Source: Anaerolineae bacterium
GTDB lineage: Bacteria; Chloroflexota; Anaerolineae; Aggregatilineales; Aggregatilineaceae
Length of the DNA stretch: 64,000 nucleotides
Direction: 5' to 3'
Assembly (NCBI GenBank): GCA_016926875.1
Contig: JAFGNU010000023.1
Span: 1-64,000 of the forward strand
A model generated the notes under the pieces. The model saw only the letters and a list, made by a program, of their open reading frames with translations. It searched no databases and was not told the origin of the DNA. Position numbers and translations under genes: made by a program. This document shows, piece after piece, positions 53,830-63,202 of this stretch (positions are counted from its first letter, which is position 1; each line of letters opens with the position of its first letter).

Positions 53830-54726
53830 TCAGCCAAGCGGCTCTTTAAAATCGTAGATGCCATCGTGGACTGCCCAACGCCCGTCGCCGTTCGCACAGA
53901 TCATCACGTCGCCCTCCTGGTGCAGCACCCCGCCGCAGTGCAGGCATTTGAACAGCGATCCGTCTGGTGCAGCGGGCGGCGTATCGCCCACAGCCACATT
54001 GAGTGTAAACACGCTCGGCGAGTAGGGCGCGATCTGCCCGGTGGGCTGAAGCAGACGATCCAATGCCACCAGCAGCGACAGCGGCACCCGGCGTTTCAGG
54101 AAGCCCAACCGGAAATACGACAGCGCCAGCCTGCGGCGCGTTTCGAAGCCCGCTTCGCGCAGGCAGCGTGCCATATACTCCGGGTGGAAGTCAAAATTCA
54201 GCTTGACGAACTCGACCGGCTCCAGGTCAAACGGGTTCCAATCCTGCCGCTTCAGCCAGTAGCGCAAGATCGCTTTTAGATGACGCTTGCTGGCAAATTC
54301 CAACACAAACGGCGCGTTGGGCGCCAGGATGGCGCGAATCTGCCGGAGCGCGGCGGGCACATCCGCAAAATGGTGAATGACACGCTCCATCACAGCGGCA
54401 TCACAGCTTCCGTCTGCCAGCGGCAGACTGTATATATTGGCCGCTACGTATACATAGCGCCCGCTCGTTCCCAGTAGCTCTTGCGCCTGCCGCAGCATGG
54501 TGCGCGAGTAGTCCAGCACGATCACCTGATCGTAGCCGCCCAGTTCGTCTGTCATACGTCCAAAGCCCGCGCCCAGGTGCGCTACCCGGTGGCCGCGCGA
54601 CAGCAGCAGGCGGCGTAGAGCAATACGTTCGGTCAGGTCTTCATAGTCCCGGCCTTGGCCTTCCCAAAAATCGGTGCGATACCCCGATCCTTCGTAATCA
54701 ATGACCTGCGGTGATGATTCGCTCAA
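53830..54726 (-). CDS. SAM-dependent methyltransferase with zinc-ribbon tail
   Basis: This is 298 residues. A class I methyltransferase core runs from about residue 45 to 190: motif I HLGAGFGRMTDEL, motif II VIVLDYSRTML, then LADGSCDAAVMERVIHHF and ILAPNAPFVLEF. Residues 255-298 form a Trm112-like ribbon (CLHCGGVL, then VHDGIYDF). Target unknown; the ribbon may bind zinc with Cys residues, though one expected Cys is not obvious. Start is TTG at 54726, with AAGGA seven bases ahead; an upstream TTG at 54741 is less likely. It follows the unknown membrane protein and lies downstream of metK on the same strand, which would supply its SAM. Confidence 0.85.
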   Translation of the reverse strand: MSESSPQVIDYEGSGYRTDFWEGQGRDYEDLTERIALRRLLLSRGHRVAHLGAGFGRMTDELGGYDQVIVLDYSRTMLRQAQELLGTSGRYVYVAANIYSLPLADGSCDAAVMERVIHHFADVPAALRQIRAILAPNAPFVLEFASKRHLKAILRYWLKRQDWNPFDLEPVEFVKLNFDFHPEYMARCLREAGFETRRRLALSYFRLGFLKRRVPLSLLVALDRLLQPTGQIAPYSPSVFTLNVAVGDTPPAAPDGSLFKCLHCGGVLHQEGDVMICANGDGRWAVHDGIYDFKEPLG

Positions 54727-54762
54727 CGATCTGTCCTTCAATTGGTTATCCCGGCTGCTTCT

Positions 54763-55440
54763 TTATTGTGTTTCCCGTGCAGGCTGCCCTGCACCGGTCG
54801 TGAAACCGGGCCAGGGATTCTGGCTGTCCTCGGACGGAGCCACCAGGTTTTCGCCCTCACCCCGCAGCGCATCCAGTGTGAAATCCGGCATCTCGCCCCA
54901 GGTGTCCGGCAGGTGATCAAGCACTCGCACATACGGTTCGAGCAGGTCGCGCAGTTCCACCAGCGGATCGTGCAGTTGTGTCTCGTTCACGCGCGTGGTT
55001 AGCTCGCCAGACAGGCGGGCCGATACGTTCGTCTCAGCCGTTGTCGACAGGTCCAGATTAACCGGCAGCACCGAGTTTTTGGGCAGCACGATGTCCACCC
55101 GCCCGTTGATCACCCCGCCGCCGCCGGGCAGCGTAAACGTCGCGTTGGCCGCGACCGGTACATCTTCGGTCAGGATCAAGTCCGTTGCCTGGGCCAGCGG
55201 CACGTTGAACCTGACAGGGATTTGCCCCTCGACATCGATCGATTGGACGATCACGGCCTCGTCCAACCCTACCACGTCCCGGTGAACACCGTCAACCAGC
55301 GGTTCCACGATACCGTTCTTAAGCTTAAAAAGCTGCATCGCCAGCAGCAGAAACACGATCAGCGATACCAAGTTAATCACAAACGAGAGTAAGATCGCAA
55401 CCGTTTTAAAGCTGTTCCACCAAACTCTGAACCGCTGCAT
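54763..55440 (-). CDS. Membrane-anchored protein of unknown function
   Basis: This is 225 residues. One hydrophobic helix (about 13-41, FKTVAILLSFVINLVSLIVFLLL) follows a basic start, leaving most of the chain outside. The outside part is strand-rich with LPGGGGVINGRVDIVLP and PVNLDLSTTAE, then an acidic Pro-rich tail with DLLEPYVRVLDHLP. I do not recognise a family. AGGAGG stands before the ATG at 55440, a very strong site. The methyltransferase follows after a short gap. Confidence 0.78.
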   Translation of the reverse strand: MQRFRVWWNSFKTVAILLSFVINLVSLIVFLLLAMQLFKLKNGIVEPLVDGVHRDVVGLDEAVIVQSIDVEGQIPVRFNVPLAQATDLILTEDVPVAANATFTLPGGGGVINGRVDIVLPKNSVLPVNLDLSTTAETNVSARLSGELTTRVNETQLHDPLVELRDLLEPYVRVLDHLPDTWGEMPDFTLDALRGEGENLVAPSEDSQNPWPGFTTGAGQPARETQ

Positions 55441-55544
55441 GGCGGCCTCCTTTTTGAACCAGAGGGGCGAGTCCAGGCCGAGTATCCCGCGCACATCATA
55501 ACACTGGCCCGAAGATGCGGTCAACTACGCTGGTTTATAAGACA

Positions 55545-55575
55545 AACAAGGACGCACTCATCGCACGCCCTTGTT
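55545..55575 (-). terminator. Hairpin after metK, probable terminator
   Basis: An imperfect stem (AACAAGG / CCTTGTT, extended by partial pairing inside) lies 29 bases past the metK stop. On the minus strand it is followed by TGTCTTATAA, a weak T run, so termination may be partial. Confidence 0.55.
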
Positions 55576-55603
55576 ATTCCAGCATCAAACAGCAGGCAGG
55601 TGG

Positions 55604-56830
55604 CTAAAGGCCCGCCTCCTTGCGCAGAATATCGGCTTTGTTGGTTCGCTCCCAGGCCACATCCAGGTCATCCCGCCCGAAGTGCCCATAGGCTGCCACC
55701 TGCCGGAACTGCGGCTTGCGCAGGTCCAGGTCACGGATGATCGCCGCTGGGCGCAGGTCGAAGTGCTTGTTGATCAGTTCGATGATCGTGTCGTCAGGCA
55801 CGCGCCCTGTACCAAACGTCTCGATTGAGATCGACAGCGGACGCGCCACGCCAATGGCGTAGGACACCTGAAGCTCGAAGCGGGATGCCAGCCCGGCAGC
55901 CACCACGTTCTTCGCCACGTAACGCGCCATATACGACGCCGAACGATCTACCTTGGTCGCATCCTTTCCGGAAAATGCGCCGCCGCCATGCCGGGCAATA
56001 CCGCCGTAGGTATCTACAATGATTTTGCGCCCGGTCAGGCCCGCATCGCCCAGCGGGCCGCCGACCACAAAACGCCCGGTGGGGTTGACGTAGTACTTGG
56101 TGTTTTCGTCCAGCAGCTCCGCCGGGATCACGGCCTTGACTACGTGCTCGATGATATCGGCGTAAATCTGATCAGCGGAAACATTGGGCGCGTGCTGCGT
56201 CGAAACCAGGATGGTATCGACCCGCTTCGGCTTGCCATATGCGTATTCGACGGTAACCTGGCTCTTGCCGTCCGGGCGCAGATAGGACATCGTGCCATCG
56301 CGCCGCACGACGGACAGCCGCTTGGTCAGCTTGTGCGCCAGCATGATCGTCAGCGGCATCAGTTCGGGCGTTTCGTCACACGCAAAACCGATCATCATGC
56401 CCTGGTCGCCCGCGCCAACCGCGTTTAGTTCGGCGTCGTTCATCTCGCCCTTGCGCTGCTCCAGCGATTTATTCACGCCTTGCGCGATATCGCCGGACTG
56501 CTCTTTGATCGATACGATCACGCCGCACGTATCGGCATCAAAGCCGTATTTGCCGCGCGTGTACCCAATGTCGCGCACCACGTCACGCACCAGGGCGTTC
56601 ATATCAACATAGGTCGACGTGGTGATTTCGCCCATCACAACCACCAGTCCGGTTGTAACAGCGGTCTCACATGCCACACGCGCCATCGGGTCATCTTGCA
56701 GGATGGCATCCAGCACAGCATCCGAAATCTGGTCACATACCTTGTCCGGGTGGCCTTCAGTCACCGATTCCGATGTCAAAAACAACTGCGGTGACGACAT
56801 AAAGGTGGTATTGCTGTTATTGTTGCTCAC
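55604..56830 (-). CDS. metK: S-adenosylmethionine synthetase
   Basis: This 408-residue enzyme makes SAM from methionine and ATP in the cytosol. Motifs in order: [20 protein letters not shown] (ATP and metal), [42 protein letters not shown]-type loop ([15 protein letters not shown]) and [17 protein letters not shown] (phosphate loop). Length matches the family. The start is GTG with AAGGAG five bases ahead; an ATG at 56800 would be the next choice. A SAM-I riboswitch with terminator lies between the promoter and this gene, so excess SAM should stop its transcription. Confidence 0.97.
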   Translation of the reverse strand: MSNNNSNTTFMSSPQLFLTSESVTEGHPDKVCDQISDAVLDAILQDDPMARVACETAVTTGLVVVMGEITTSTYVDMNALVRDVVRDIGYTRGKYGFDADTCGVIVSIKEQSGDIAQGVNKSLEQRKGEMNDAELNAVGAGDQGMMIGFACDETPELMPLTIMLAHKLTKRLSVVRRDGTMSYLRPDGKSQVTVEYAYGKPKRVDTILVSTQHAPNVSADQIYADIIEHVVKAVIPAELLDENTKYYVNPTGRFVVGGPLGDAGLTGRKIIVDTYGGIARHGGGAFSGKDATKVDRSASYMARYVAKNVVAAGLASRFELQVSYAIGVARPLSISIETFGTGRVPDDTIIELINKHFDLRPAAIIRDLDLRKPQFRQVAAYGHFGRDDLDVAWERTNKADILRKEAGL

Positions 56831-56864
56831 AGTAGCTCCTTATTAGCGCTTGACCCGGTGGGGT

Positions 56865-56897
56865 AAAACAAAACCCCCTGCTACACTCTACAGGGGG
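56865..56897 (-). terminator. Riboswitch expression-platform terminator
   Basis: A strong stem (CCCCCTG / CAGGGGG, loop of 10) is followed on the minus strand by TTTTGTTTT. It sits between the SAM-I aptamer and metK and should form when SAM is bound. Confidence 0.9.
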
Positions 56898-56953
56898 GCG
56901 CAATCGATAATTAGCCACCTCATGTCCCAGTTTGTATGAGGCTAGCAGACGCG

Positions 56954-57078
56954 CTCTCATCTTCCAGAAAACCTGACGGAATTGGCACCGTTCCTTGCCT
57001 GATAGTCACACTGGATCAGACTAAGGGGGTTGCCGCGGCTTCACGGGGCCGGTCCCTCTGCCGCTCTGGATAAGAGTG
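56954..57078 (-). promoter_or_regulatory. SAM-I riboswitch (S box) upstream of metK
   Basis: On the minus strand this stretch reads as a near-perfect S box. P1 pairs CTCTTATC (57077-57070) with GATGAGAG (56961-56954) with one G-U pair. The conserved core AGGGACCGGCCCCGTGAAGCC, CGGCAACC, AAGGAACGGTGCCAATTCC and GGAAGATGAGAG are all present in order. S boxes bind SAM and act on transcription in many Gram-positive-type bacteria. A terminator follows and metK is the next gene, so this is a feedback loop on its own product. Confidence 0.95.
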
Positions 57079-57108
57079 TATCCGGGTATCTATATCATTG
57101 TATACAAA

Positions 57109-57137
57109 ATCATACCCCCCCTACACCCGCGTGTCAA
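57109..57137 (-). promoter_or_regulatory. Promoter of the metK riboswitch transcript
   Basis: TTGACA (57137-57132) and TATGAT (57114-57109) are spaced by exactly 17 bp, a perfect -35 and a good -10. The predicted transcript start is near 57102, about 24 bases before the S-box aptamer. Confidence 0.85.
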
Positions 57138-57186
57138 TGATGATTCCAGGAGTGGAGATCGCATTCATAGCCGGGAGACACCCCGG

Positions 57187-59796
57187 TCAGGGCAGCCAGG
57201 TTGGCCAGTTGCCAGTTTGGGTTAGTGCCTGCAAATCTCCGGTGCCAACTGCCAGCAGCCAGATACCCGGTTGGGCTATTGCCCCCGTCAATGAGTATCG
57301 CTGAAACACCAGGTAGGCACTATCCGGCGACCAGACCGGCTCACCATGGATCACATTCGGCACATCGGTCAGTTGGCGAAGCTGGCTGCCGTCCGGTCGC
57401 ATCAGCCAGATATGATCGCCTAACGAAGTATCATCGGTGTAATCCCGGCGCACAACGGCGATCCACTCACCATCCGGCGACCAGGCCGCCCAGGTATCCC
57501 CAACGGCTGAATCCCCGCTCAAGTCGGTTAGTTTGTCGGCGGTCAGATCAAACCGCATCAGGTGTGTGAATGTACCTTCTCCGTTGGTCCAGATATCCGT
57601 CACCAGCAGCGCGGTGCCATCTGGGTTCCAGGTAACCAATCCGCCCGTCTGGCTGGCGATGGAGCGCGTGCGACCATCGACCAGGTTGTAAAGCTGTACG
57701 CCCGCCGTACCGGCAGATGCATAGCTGAGCCATTGACCATCCGGCGACCAGCGCGGATTCATGCCCGGAAGCTGATCATCCTGAAAAATGGGCGCAGTTT
57801 CCCCGGTGGACGGGTCCAGCCACCAGAGCGTGGTGATGCCCAACGGCGATTCTTCCGTAGGGGTGTCGAGTTTTTCGTAGATCAGCCGCCGCCCGTCCGG
57901 CGACCACGCTGCCCGCGTACAGACGGATTCGGGACAGGCCAGCAGTTGGCGCCGGTGGCTGCCAGCGACGTTGATTATCCACAGGTCGCTGCCGCCGTAT
58001 TCACGCGGCGCGGTATAGACGATGGTTTCCCTATCTGGCGAAAGCGTGTAATCCCAGACACCGAACGCCTCATCTGTCAGCGCCCTGGATTCATCCCCGG
58101 CGAAATCGTACACGCGCAGTTGGTAACGGTTAGCGTCGTCCGTGTCAAGGTAGAGAATGCTTGCCTGTTCCAGATCGAACACGTCGGGCGTGGCTGCTGC
58201 CTGATTGTCCTGACCCTCGATCTCGCTGCCCAGTTCGAACACCAGCGCATCACTTGAATCCCCGTCACCTGAATCGCGGTCGAACAGCGTGGTCCTTTGC
58301 AGTGCATTGTAAGTCAGCGTTAATCCCAGCCCGATCACGATCATCGCACTGACCAGCGGCAGCACAGGCACCAAACGATTGATCGAATCAAACCGCTCGA
58401 ACAGGCGGCGGCTGTGGACCATGGCGATACCAATCGCGGTCAGCACCAGTGCCAGCCCCAGGCTGAACGCTACGATTAGCGACAACCCCAACGCGATACG
58501 GTTGATCGCCACCGCGACCAGCAAGATCGCAATTGCATCCGGGCAGGGCACCAACCCGCCGCTGATCCCCAGCGCTACCAGCGAGCGCCACTGCACGCGC
58601 TGGACCGACAATGTACCGGCGGGCAGCACGTCATCGTAGATGTTGACCCGGATCGGCTGGTTGATCTGGATCAAGCGGCGGGTGCTTGCACCAGATTCGC
58701 GTGGTGGCGGGGGCATGAGTGGGCGCTGGCGAGCATCATGCACGGCTTTGAACCCACGCCAGCGCTGCGGCAGCAAGCTGAGGCCCATGATCACCACCAG
58801 CAGCCCGGAGATCACTTCCAGCACCGGAAAAACGGTGTTAGGCATGATGAAGCGCGAGGCGACCAGCGTCAGCATTCCCAACCCCAGCACCGAGCCGGTA
58901 TGCGTCAGCGTGACGATGGCGCCCAACGCCGCAGCGTGCCGCATCGTGCCGCGTGATCCGACCAGGTACGCACCCACCAGCGCTTTGCCATGCCCCGGCG
59001 TTAGAGCGTGCAACGCCCCCAGAAGCAGCGCAATTGCCAGCGCAGATAGGTAAAATCCCGGTGACAGCTCGTGCTCGCGGACCAGGTCGGTCAGCGCCGC
59101 AAACGACCGGGTTTCTTCGCGGGGCGGCGGCTTGGATGCTTCGCCCTTGGCCAGCAGCGACGGGGTGCCGCTGTCCCAATAGGTGAGTGCCTCCGTCTTG
59201 GTTGGTGGCTGGGCCTCACCGTCCGGCAGCATAAAGTCAAAACGGAGCAGCCCACTGTGCTGCTGCGGCGTATAGAACGTGACGCCGTCGTCGCCGTGAA
59301 TGTAGAACCAGTTGACGCTGGTAGCTTCCTGGTAGCGGTTGTAGAGGATAAGCTGGTGCTGCCCGCCGAAGTCCGGGTCCCAATCGAGCGCAAGCTGTAG
59401 AACGATGTTCTGCTCGCCCACTTCAAAGCTAACCAGCGATTCCGGCCATTGGACCGATTCTACTCGCCAGGGCAGCAAGTCCGAATCATCGACGGCAACC
59501 GATAATTCAGAAACCGGGAATTGTGCCCAGGCCAGGGCTTCGGCGGGGGAAACGGTATCGTCGGCGTTCTGATCAGCCTGGCTCCAGACTGAAAACGCCA
59601 GCAGCGGCCCCGGAGAGATCGACCACGTTGTACGAACGCCATCCGGGATTATGTGCAGGGTATGCGTCTGGAAGTACATATCCGCCGGGTGCGCCTGGGC
59701 GGTTTTTCCAACAGGCACGATCAGCAGCGCAGCAACCGCTAGCGTTACCACGCCAATACATTTGATTAGCCCAAAACGAGCGCATCGCCTGATCAC
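57187..59796 (-). CDS. NicO-type metal permease fused to a PD40 propeller
   Basis: The product has 869 residues. Residues 1-36 form a signal peptide or anchor; 37-235 an outside strand-rich domain (HPADMYFQTHTLHI); about 245-515 a six-to-eight-helix NicO/RcnA-like permease with HALTPGHGKALVGAYLVG and GGLVPCPDAIAILL, both family signatures for Ni/Co transport, interrupted by a loop rich in Arg/Pro/His. Residues 555-869 carry TolB-like PD40 repeats (YTLSPDRETIVY, AAWSPDGRRLIYE, PRWSPDGQWLSYA, WSPDSAYLVFQ), a propeller likely outside. The start is GTG. It lies just upstream, on the same strand, of the metK promoter and next to the feo genes. Metal specificity is not known. Confidence 0.86.
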   Translation of the reverse strand: MIRRCARFGLIKCIGVVTLAVAALLIVPVGKTAQAHPADMYFQTHTLHIIPDGVRTTWSISPGPLLAFSVWSQADQNADDTVSPAEALAWAQFPVSELSVAVDDSDLLPWRVESVQWPESLVSFEVGEQNIVLQLALDWDPDFGGQHQLILYNRYQEATSVNWFYIHGDDGVTFYTPQQHSGLLRFDFMLPDGEAQPPTKTEALTYWDSGTPSLLAKGEASKPPPREETRSFAALTDLVREHELSPGFYLSALAIALLLGALHALTPGHGKALVGAYLVGSRGTMRHAAALGAIVTLTHTGSVLGLGMLTLVASRFIMPNTVFPVLEVISGLLVVIMGLSLLPQRWRGFKAVHDARQRPLMPPPPRESGASTRRLIQINQPIRVNIYDDVLPAGTLSVQRVQWRSLVALGISGGLVPCPDAIAILLVAVAINRIALGLSLIVAFSLGLALVLTAIGIAMVHSRRLFERFDSINRLVPVLPLVSAMIVIGLGLTLTYNALQRTTLFDRDSGDGDSSDALVFELGSEIEGQDNQAAATPDVFDLEQASILYLDTDDANRYQLRVYDFAGDESRALTDEAFGVWDYTLSPDRETIVYTAPREYGGSDLWIINVAGSHRRQLLACPESVCTRAAWSPDGRRLIYEKLDTPTEESPLGITTLWWLDPSTGETAPIFQDDQLPGMNPRWSPDGQWLSYASAGTAGVQLYNLVDGRTRSIASQTGGLVTWNPDGTALLVTDIWTNGEGTFTHLMRFDLTADKLTDLSGDSAVGDTWAAWSPDGEWIAVVRRDYTDDTSLGDHIWLMRPDGSQLRQLTDVPNVIHGEPVWSPDSAYLVFQRYSLTGAIAQPGIWLLAVGTGDLQALTQTGNWPTWLP

Positions 59797-59860
59797 AGTT
59801 TCACTTTCGGCCTTCTGCCGGATTCTCGCTCTGTTAGGTAGATGCTACTGACTTTACAAC

Positions 59861-60154
59861 CTAACTACCACATGCGCAGGGAGGATCAAACGGTTGATCG
59901 GGGTCTTTGGCAGTTACCAGCTCATATCGGCGGGGCATTTTGGCGATGAAGGGGCAGCCATGTTTTGATCCACATGCTGCACAACCGCCGGGTGAATCGG
60001 CAACTTCGCGCAGCCTGCCCTTGCGGACCCAGTGTGCGATCATGCTTTCCAGCATGCCCGGTTCCACGCCGAGATCGCGTGCCATCTGGTTTAGCGATAG
60101 AGGAGTATCAGCGTGTTCAAAGGCGTGCAGCACAGCTCGCAGCGTAGTAGTCAT
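59861..60154 (-). CDS. feoC: FeoC-like iron-transport regulator
   Basis: This is 97 residues. Residues 1-60 form a winged helix (SLNQMARDLGVEPGMLESMIAHWVRKGRL). A cysteine cluster CAACGSKHGCPF follows (residues 57-68) with a further CAC at the end; these are thought to hold a Fe-S cluster in FeoC proteins. It starts 4 bp after the feoB stop, as expected for FeoC. A role in feoB stability or control is known in some bacteria; here it is inferred. Confidence 0.85.
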   Translation of the reverse strand: MTTTLRAVLHAFEHADTPLSLNQMARDLGVEPGMLESMIAHWVRKGRLREVADSPGGCAACGSKHGCPFIAKMPRRYELVTAKDPDQPFDPPCACGS

Positions 60155-60158
60155 TACG

Positions 60159-62438
60159 TCAGCCCAATCCCAGTAGTAAACCGCCCTGGTACACGATCAC
60201 AGCGGCGAGCCATGCAATCCCGGCGGTATAAACGATCTGGTAAGCCATCCAGCGGGTGCCAAATTCCTGGCGCATGGCCGCAACAGCCGTCATGCACGGC
60301 ACATACAGCAGCACAAATACGTTGAATGCTACCGCTGCCAGCCTGCCTTTGTCCGGCGACCCGGCAGTGCGTTCGAACGCCGCCACCAGCGCACCCTCCA
60401 GCCTGGAACTGCCCACTTTTTCTTCTTGTTGATTCAGCCAGTCTGCCTCTGGTATGTGCACGCCGGGAATGATGTTCACCGTGCGCGGGACAATGTTCAC
60501 GATCTCCTGGGCGGTCAGGATCACGGCATCCCCAAAGCCGGTAACAATCTCGCCCACATCGTCACGGAACGGATTTGTTTTGTCTGCCTCGCCGGGTGTG
60601 CTGCTTGCGGCTTCGCCGACATATACTTGGTTCATGGTACCAACCACCACTTCTTTAGCGATAAAGCCGGAGATCAGCGCCCCGGTAGTCCGCCAGCTAT
60701 CAAAGCCCGCCGGGCCGAACACCGGCGCAATGGTTCCGGCGAGCGATCCAAATACGCTGTCTTGTGGTTGGACGTTGTTAAAGCTGTCCGCGTCACCGTT
60801 GATGGGCAGCGCCAGCAGCAGCCAGATCACAATGGAACAGGCCAGAATGACGGTGGTCGCCTTTTGTAAAAACTCACTGATATTCTCCCACACCTGGAGC
60901 CACACGCTCGTGGGCGTTGGCAGCCGGTAGGGCGGCAGTTCGAGCACAAAGGGTTGCGGCGGTTTGTTCCGGTACACGATCCTTTTGATCACAAAGCCGG
61001 TGAACAACGCGGTGGCAATCCCCAATACGTACATGGCGAATGTCAGGTTACCCGCTTTGTCGCCAAAAAACGCCGCGCCGAAGACAACGTAAACCGGCAG
61101 GCGTGCCCCGCAGCTCATGAAGGTGGTTAGAAAGGCGGTCAGTTTGCGGTCGTCTTCGTTTTCTAGCGCGCGCGTGGCATACACTGCCGGGACCGTGCAG
61201 CCAAAGCCGACCATCATCGGCATAAAGCTTTTGCCGTGCAGCCCCATCAAGCGCATCACCCGGTCCATTACAAACGCCGCGCGCGCCATATACCCGGAAT
61301 CTTCGAGAACGGCAACAGCCAGGTACAGGAACAGCAGCACGGGCACAAAGATCAGCACACCACCCACTCCGGCGATGATGCCATCCACAACCAGCGCAGC
61401 CAGCCAGGTGCCCTCTACGCCCAGCGTGTCCAGGATCGCCAGCGCCCAGCGCGTGATCGGCCCGTTGACCACGCCGCCGATCCAGTCCAGCAGCGGCGTG
61501 CTGACGTTGGCGGTGAACTGGAACAAAATCCACATCAACAGCAGGAAGATCGGCACACCCCACACCCGGTGGGTAACAACTTTGTCGATCTTATCTGAGC
61601 GGGTTTCAACGGCAGTTGTGGGACGTACAACCGCGCCGCTGACCACATCCCCAATAAACATATACCGCCGGTTGGCAATGAGCGTTTCGGCATCTTCACC
61701 GGTGCAGTCGAGAATACGCTGCGCTGCCTGCCGGGCAGTCAAAAGCACGGTTTCATGATCCCCGGCAGCCAGCCTGCCGGTAACGTCTTCGTCTTCTTCC
61801 AGCAACTTGATCGCCAGCCAGCGGGGATGGTATGTCTGGCTGAGTAGTTCATCCTGTTCGATTTCAGCTTGCAGCGCGTCGATCTCGGCTTCGAGTGGAT
61901 CGCCGTATGCGATCTGCGGCACGATACCGGGATGCTCACGAGTCGCCAATTCAAAAATCGCGCGTTTGAGCTTATCAATCCCCACGCTGCGGTTGCCGAT
62001 GGTTTCGACGACGGGGATACCGCCCAGCCGTTTCGAGAGTTCCTGCGCATCGATCTTGAGGCCCCGGCTGTGAGCGACATCGCTCATGTTGAGCGCTACA
62101 ATCACCGGGACTTCCAGCTCTAATAGTTGGGCTACCAGGTAGAGGTTGCGCTCTGGGTTGGAGGCATCTACGACAGCCACAACCATGCTGGGCTTTTCAT
62201 TGACGATAAAATCGCGGGCGATTACTTCTTCGAGGGAATACGCAGTCAGGCTGTAGGTGCCGGGCAGGTCAACGACGACGATCTCGTAATCATTGATCCG
62301 CGTTGTGCCTTCTTTTTTCTCAACCGTTTTGCCCGGCCAGTTGCCGACATGCTGGCGGGTCCCGGTCAGGGCGTTGAAGATGGTGCTTTTGCCAACATTT
62401 GGATTGCCTGCCAGCGCAATGGTGAAACTCAACGGCAT
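60159..62438 (-). CDS. feoB: Ferrous iron transporter FeoB
   Basis: This is 759 residues. The N-terminal G domain (about 1-170) shows G1 [17 protein letters not shown]3 DLPGTYSL, and the G4 segment ALNMSD. A helical spacer (about 170-270) leads to two Gate motifs and some eight membrane helices ([60 protein letters not shown]). FeoB brings Fe(II) into the cytosol, driven or gated by GTP. It is typical in length. It follows feoA (55 bp gap) and overlaps nothing; feoC follows. Confidence 0.97.
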   Translation of the reverse strand: MPLSFTIALAGNPNVGKSTIFNALTGTRQHVGNWPGKTVEKKEGTTRINDYEIVVVDLPGTYSLTAYSLEEVIARDFIVNEKPSMVVAVVDASNPERNLYLVAQLLELEVPVIVALNMSDVAHSRGLKIDAQELSKRLGGIPVVETIGNRSVGIDKLKRAIFELATREHPGIVPQIAYGDPLEAEIDALQAEIEQDELLSQTYHPRWLAIKLLEEDEDVTGRLAAGDHETVLLTARQAAQRILDCTGEDAETLIANRRYMFIGDVVSGAVVRPTTAVETRSDKIDKVVTHRVWGVPIFLLLMWILFQFTANVSTPLLDWIGGVVNGPITRWALAILDTLGVEGTWLAALVVDGIIAGVGGVLIFVPVLLFLYLAVAVLEDSGYMARAAFVMDRVMRLMGLHGKSFMPMMVGFGCTVPAVYATRALENEDDRKLTAFLTTFMSCGARLPVYVVFGAAFFGDKAGNLTFAMYVLGIATALFTGFVIKRIVYRNKPPQPFVLELPPYRLPTPTSVWLQVWENISEFLQKATTVILACSIVIWLLLALPINGDADSFNNVQPQDSVFGSLAGTIAPVFGPAGFDSWRTTGALISGFIAKEVVVGTMNQVYVGEAASSTPGEADKTNPFRDDVGEIVTGFGDAVILTAQEIVNIVPRTVNIIPGVHIPEADWLNQQEEKVGSSRLEGALVAAFERTAGSPDKGRLAAVAFNVFVLLYVPCMTAVAAMRQEFGTRWMAYQIVYTAGIAWLAAVIVYQGGLLLGLG

Positions 62439-62493
62439 CGGTCATCTGTTCCTCTGCGTGCGCCTGGCCGCTGCCAGGAGGGGGATAGGCTGG

Positions 62494-62733
62494 CTACCGG
62501 TCCTCAATCTCGATCATCTGCGCTTCCGAACGGCGCAGCGACAGGTGATACCCACGCAGCAAATATTCAATCGGGTCACCCATTGGCGCTACCTTCACGA
62601 CTTCGATCTCCACTCCCCGGATCACGCCCATGTCCATCAGGCGGCGGCGAACAGCGCCCTTGCCCGCAATCCTCTTGACCCTGGCGCGCTGACCCGGTGT
62701 AAGCTGGTCCAATGTCGTCTGCGCGATTATCAT
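62494..62733 (-). CDS. feoA: FeoA-like protein
   Basis: This is a 79-residue SH3-like domain protein: LTPGQRARVKRIAG, RRRLMDMGVIRGVEIEVVKVAPMGDPIEYLLRGYHLSLRRSEA is the standard FeoA pattern. FeoA helps FeoB activity at the inner face of the membrane. The start at 62733 has AGGGG eight bases ahead. It is the first gene of feoABC, controlled by the Fur-like boxes about 210 bp upstream. Confidence 0.93.
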   Translation of the reverse strand: MIIAQTTLDQLTPGQRARVKRIAGKGAVRRRLMDMGVIRGVEIEVVKVAPMGDPIEYLLRGYHLSLRRSEAQMIEIEDR

Positions 62734-62883
62734 GTTGTTTTCCCCTGGTGGTAGCCGCCGGGTGCTGCCTGATGGCCTGAACCCGGTGAAGATGGTCAAG
62801 CCTTTAGTTGTCAGCTTTTAGCGGTCTGGTCAGCAAAGATCTGATGGCTCGCCCATCATCGACGGTGAGCATCGAAGTGCTTG

Positions 62884-62928
62884 CCCGGTTTTCGCAAACC
62901 GCCGATCGCAAACTACTAAACGCTGTTT
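62884..62928 (+). repeat. Dispersed repeat copy B, upstream of feoA
   Basis: About 45 bp resemble the copy at 7390-7436. The two share CCCGG-TTTTCGC, an AAC/GATCGC core, AACT and CTAAA in the same order. See the finding on this pair. Confidence 0.5.
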
Positions 62929-62940
62929 CTTAGATGGTAT

Positions 62941-62972
62941 TGCGAATTATTCTCAATTGCAAATCATTCTCA
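62941..62972 (-). promoter_or_regulatory. Two tandem Fur-like boxes upstream of feoA
   Basis: Two 15-bp sites of the 7-1-7 form, TGCGAAT-T-ATTCTCA (62941-62955) and TGCAAAT-C-ATTCTCA (62958-62972), are two bases apart. They agree well with the Fur pattern TGAnAATnATTnTCA. Candidate feo promoter elements (TTGAGA, 17 bp, ATAATT on the minus strand) overlap them, so iron-bound Fur should block feo transcription. Confidence 0.7.
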
Positions 62973-63202
62973 ATTATCGGAATCGTACAGCGGTCTTCCA
63001 GTGAAGATTTCATGAAGAAACAACGCTGATCGTCATGTTTGGGATCAAAACGCGCTGACATCCCATGGTGACGTGATAAACTGCATCCACATACGCTGAT
63101 CCACGATTAATGCATATTTATAATCGTAGAATCCATCCCGGCAATGCTATAATCTGCCAGTTGAACCATAACGCCATTTTCACTCAGAATAGCGTAGGAC
63201 GC

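Larger units (their letters stand above)
62734..63202. other. Intergenic region between feoA and the HAD gene
   Basis: No gene is seen in these 469 bases. They hold, from left to right, the feoA leader, repeat copy B (62884-62928), two Fur-like boxes (62941-62972) and, near 63148, a TATAAT hexamer that may be the -10 of the HAD gene (-35 poor). Confidence 0.6.
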
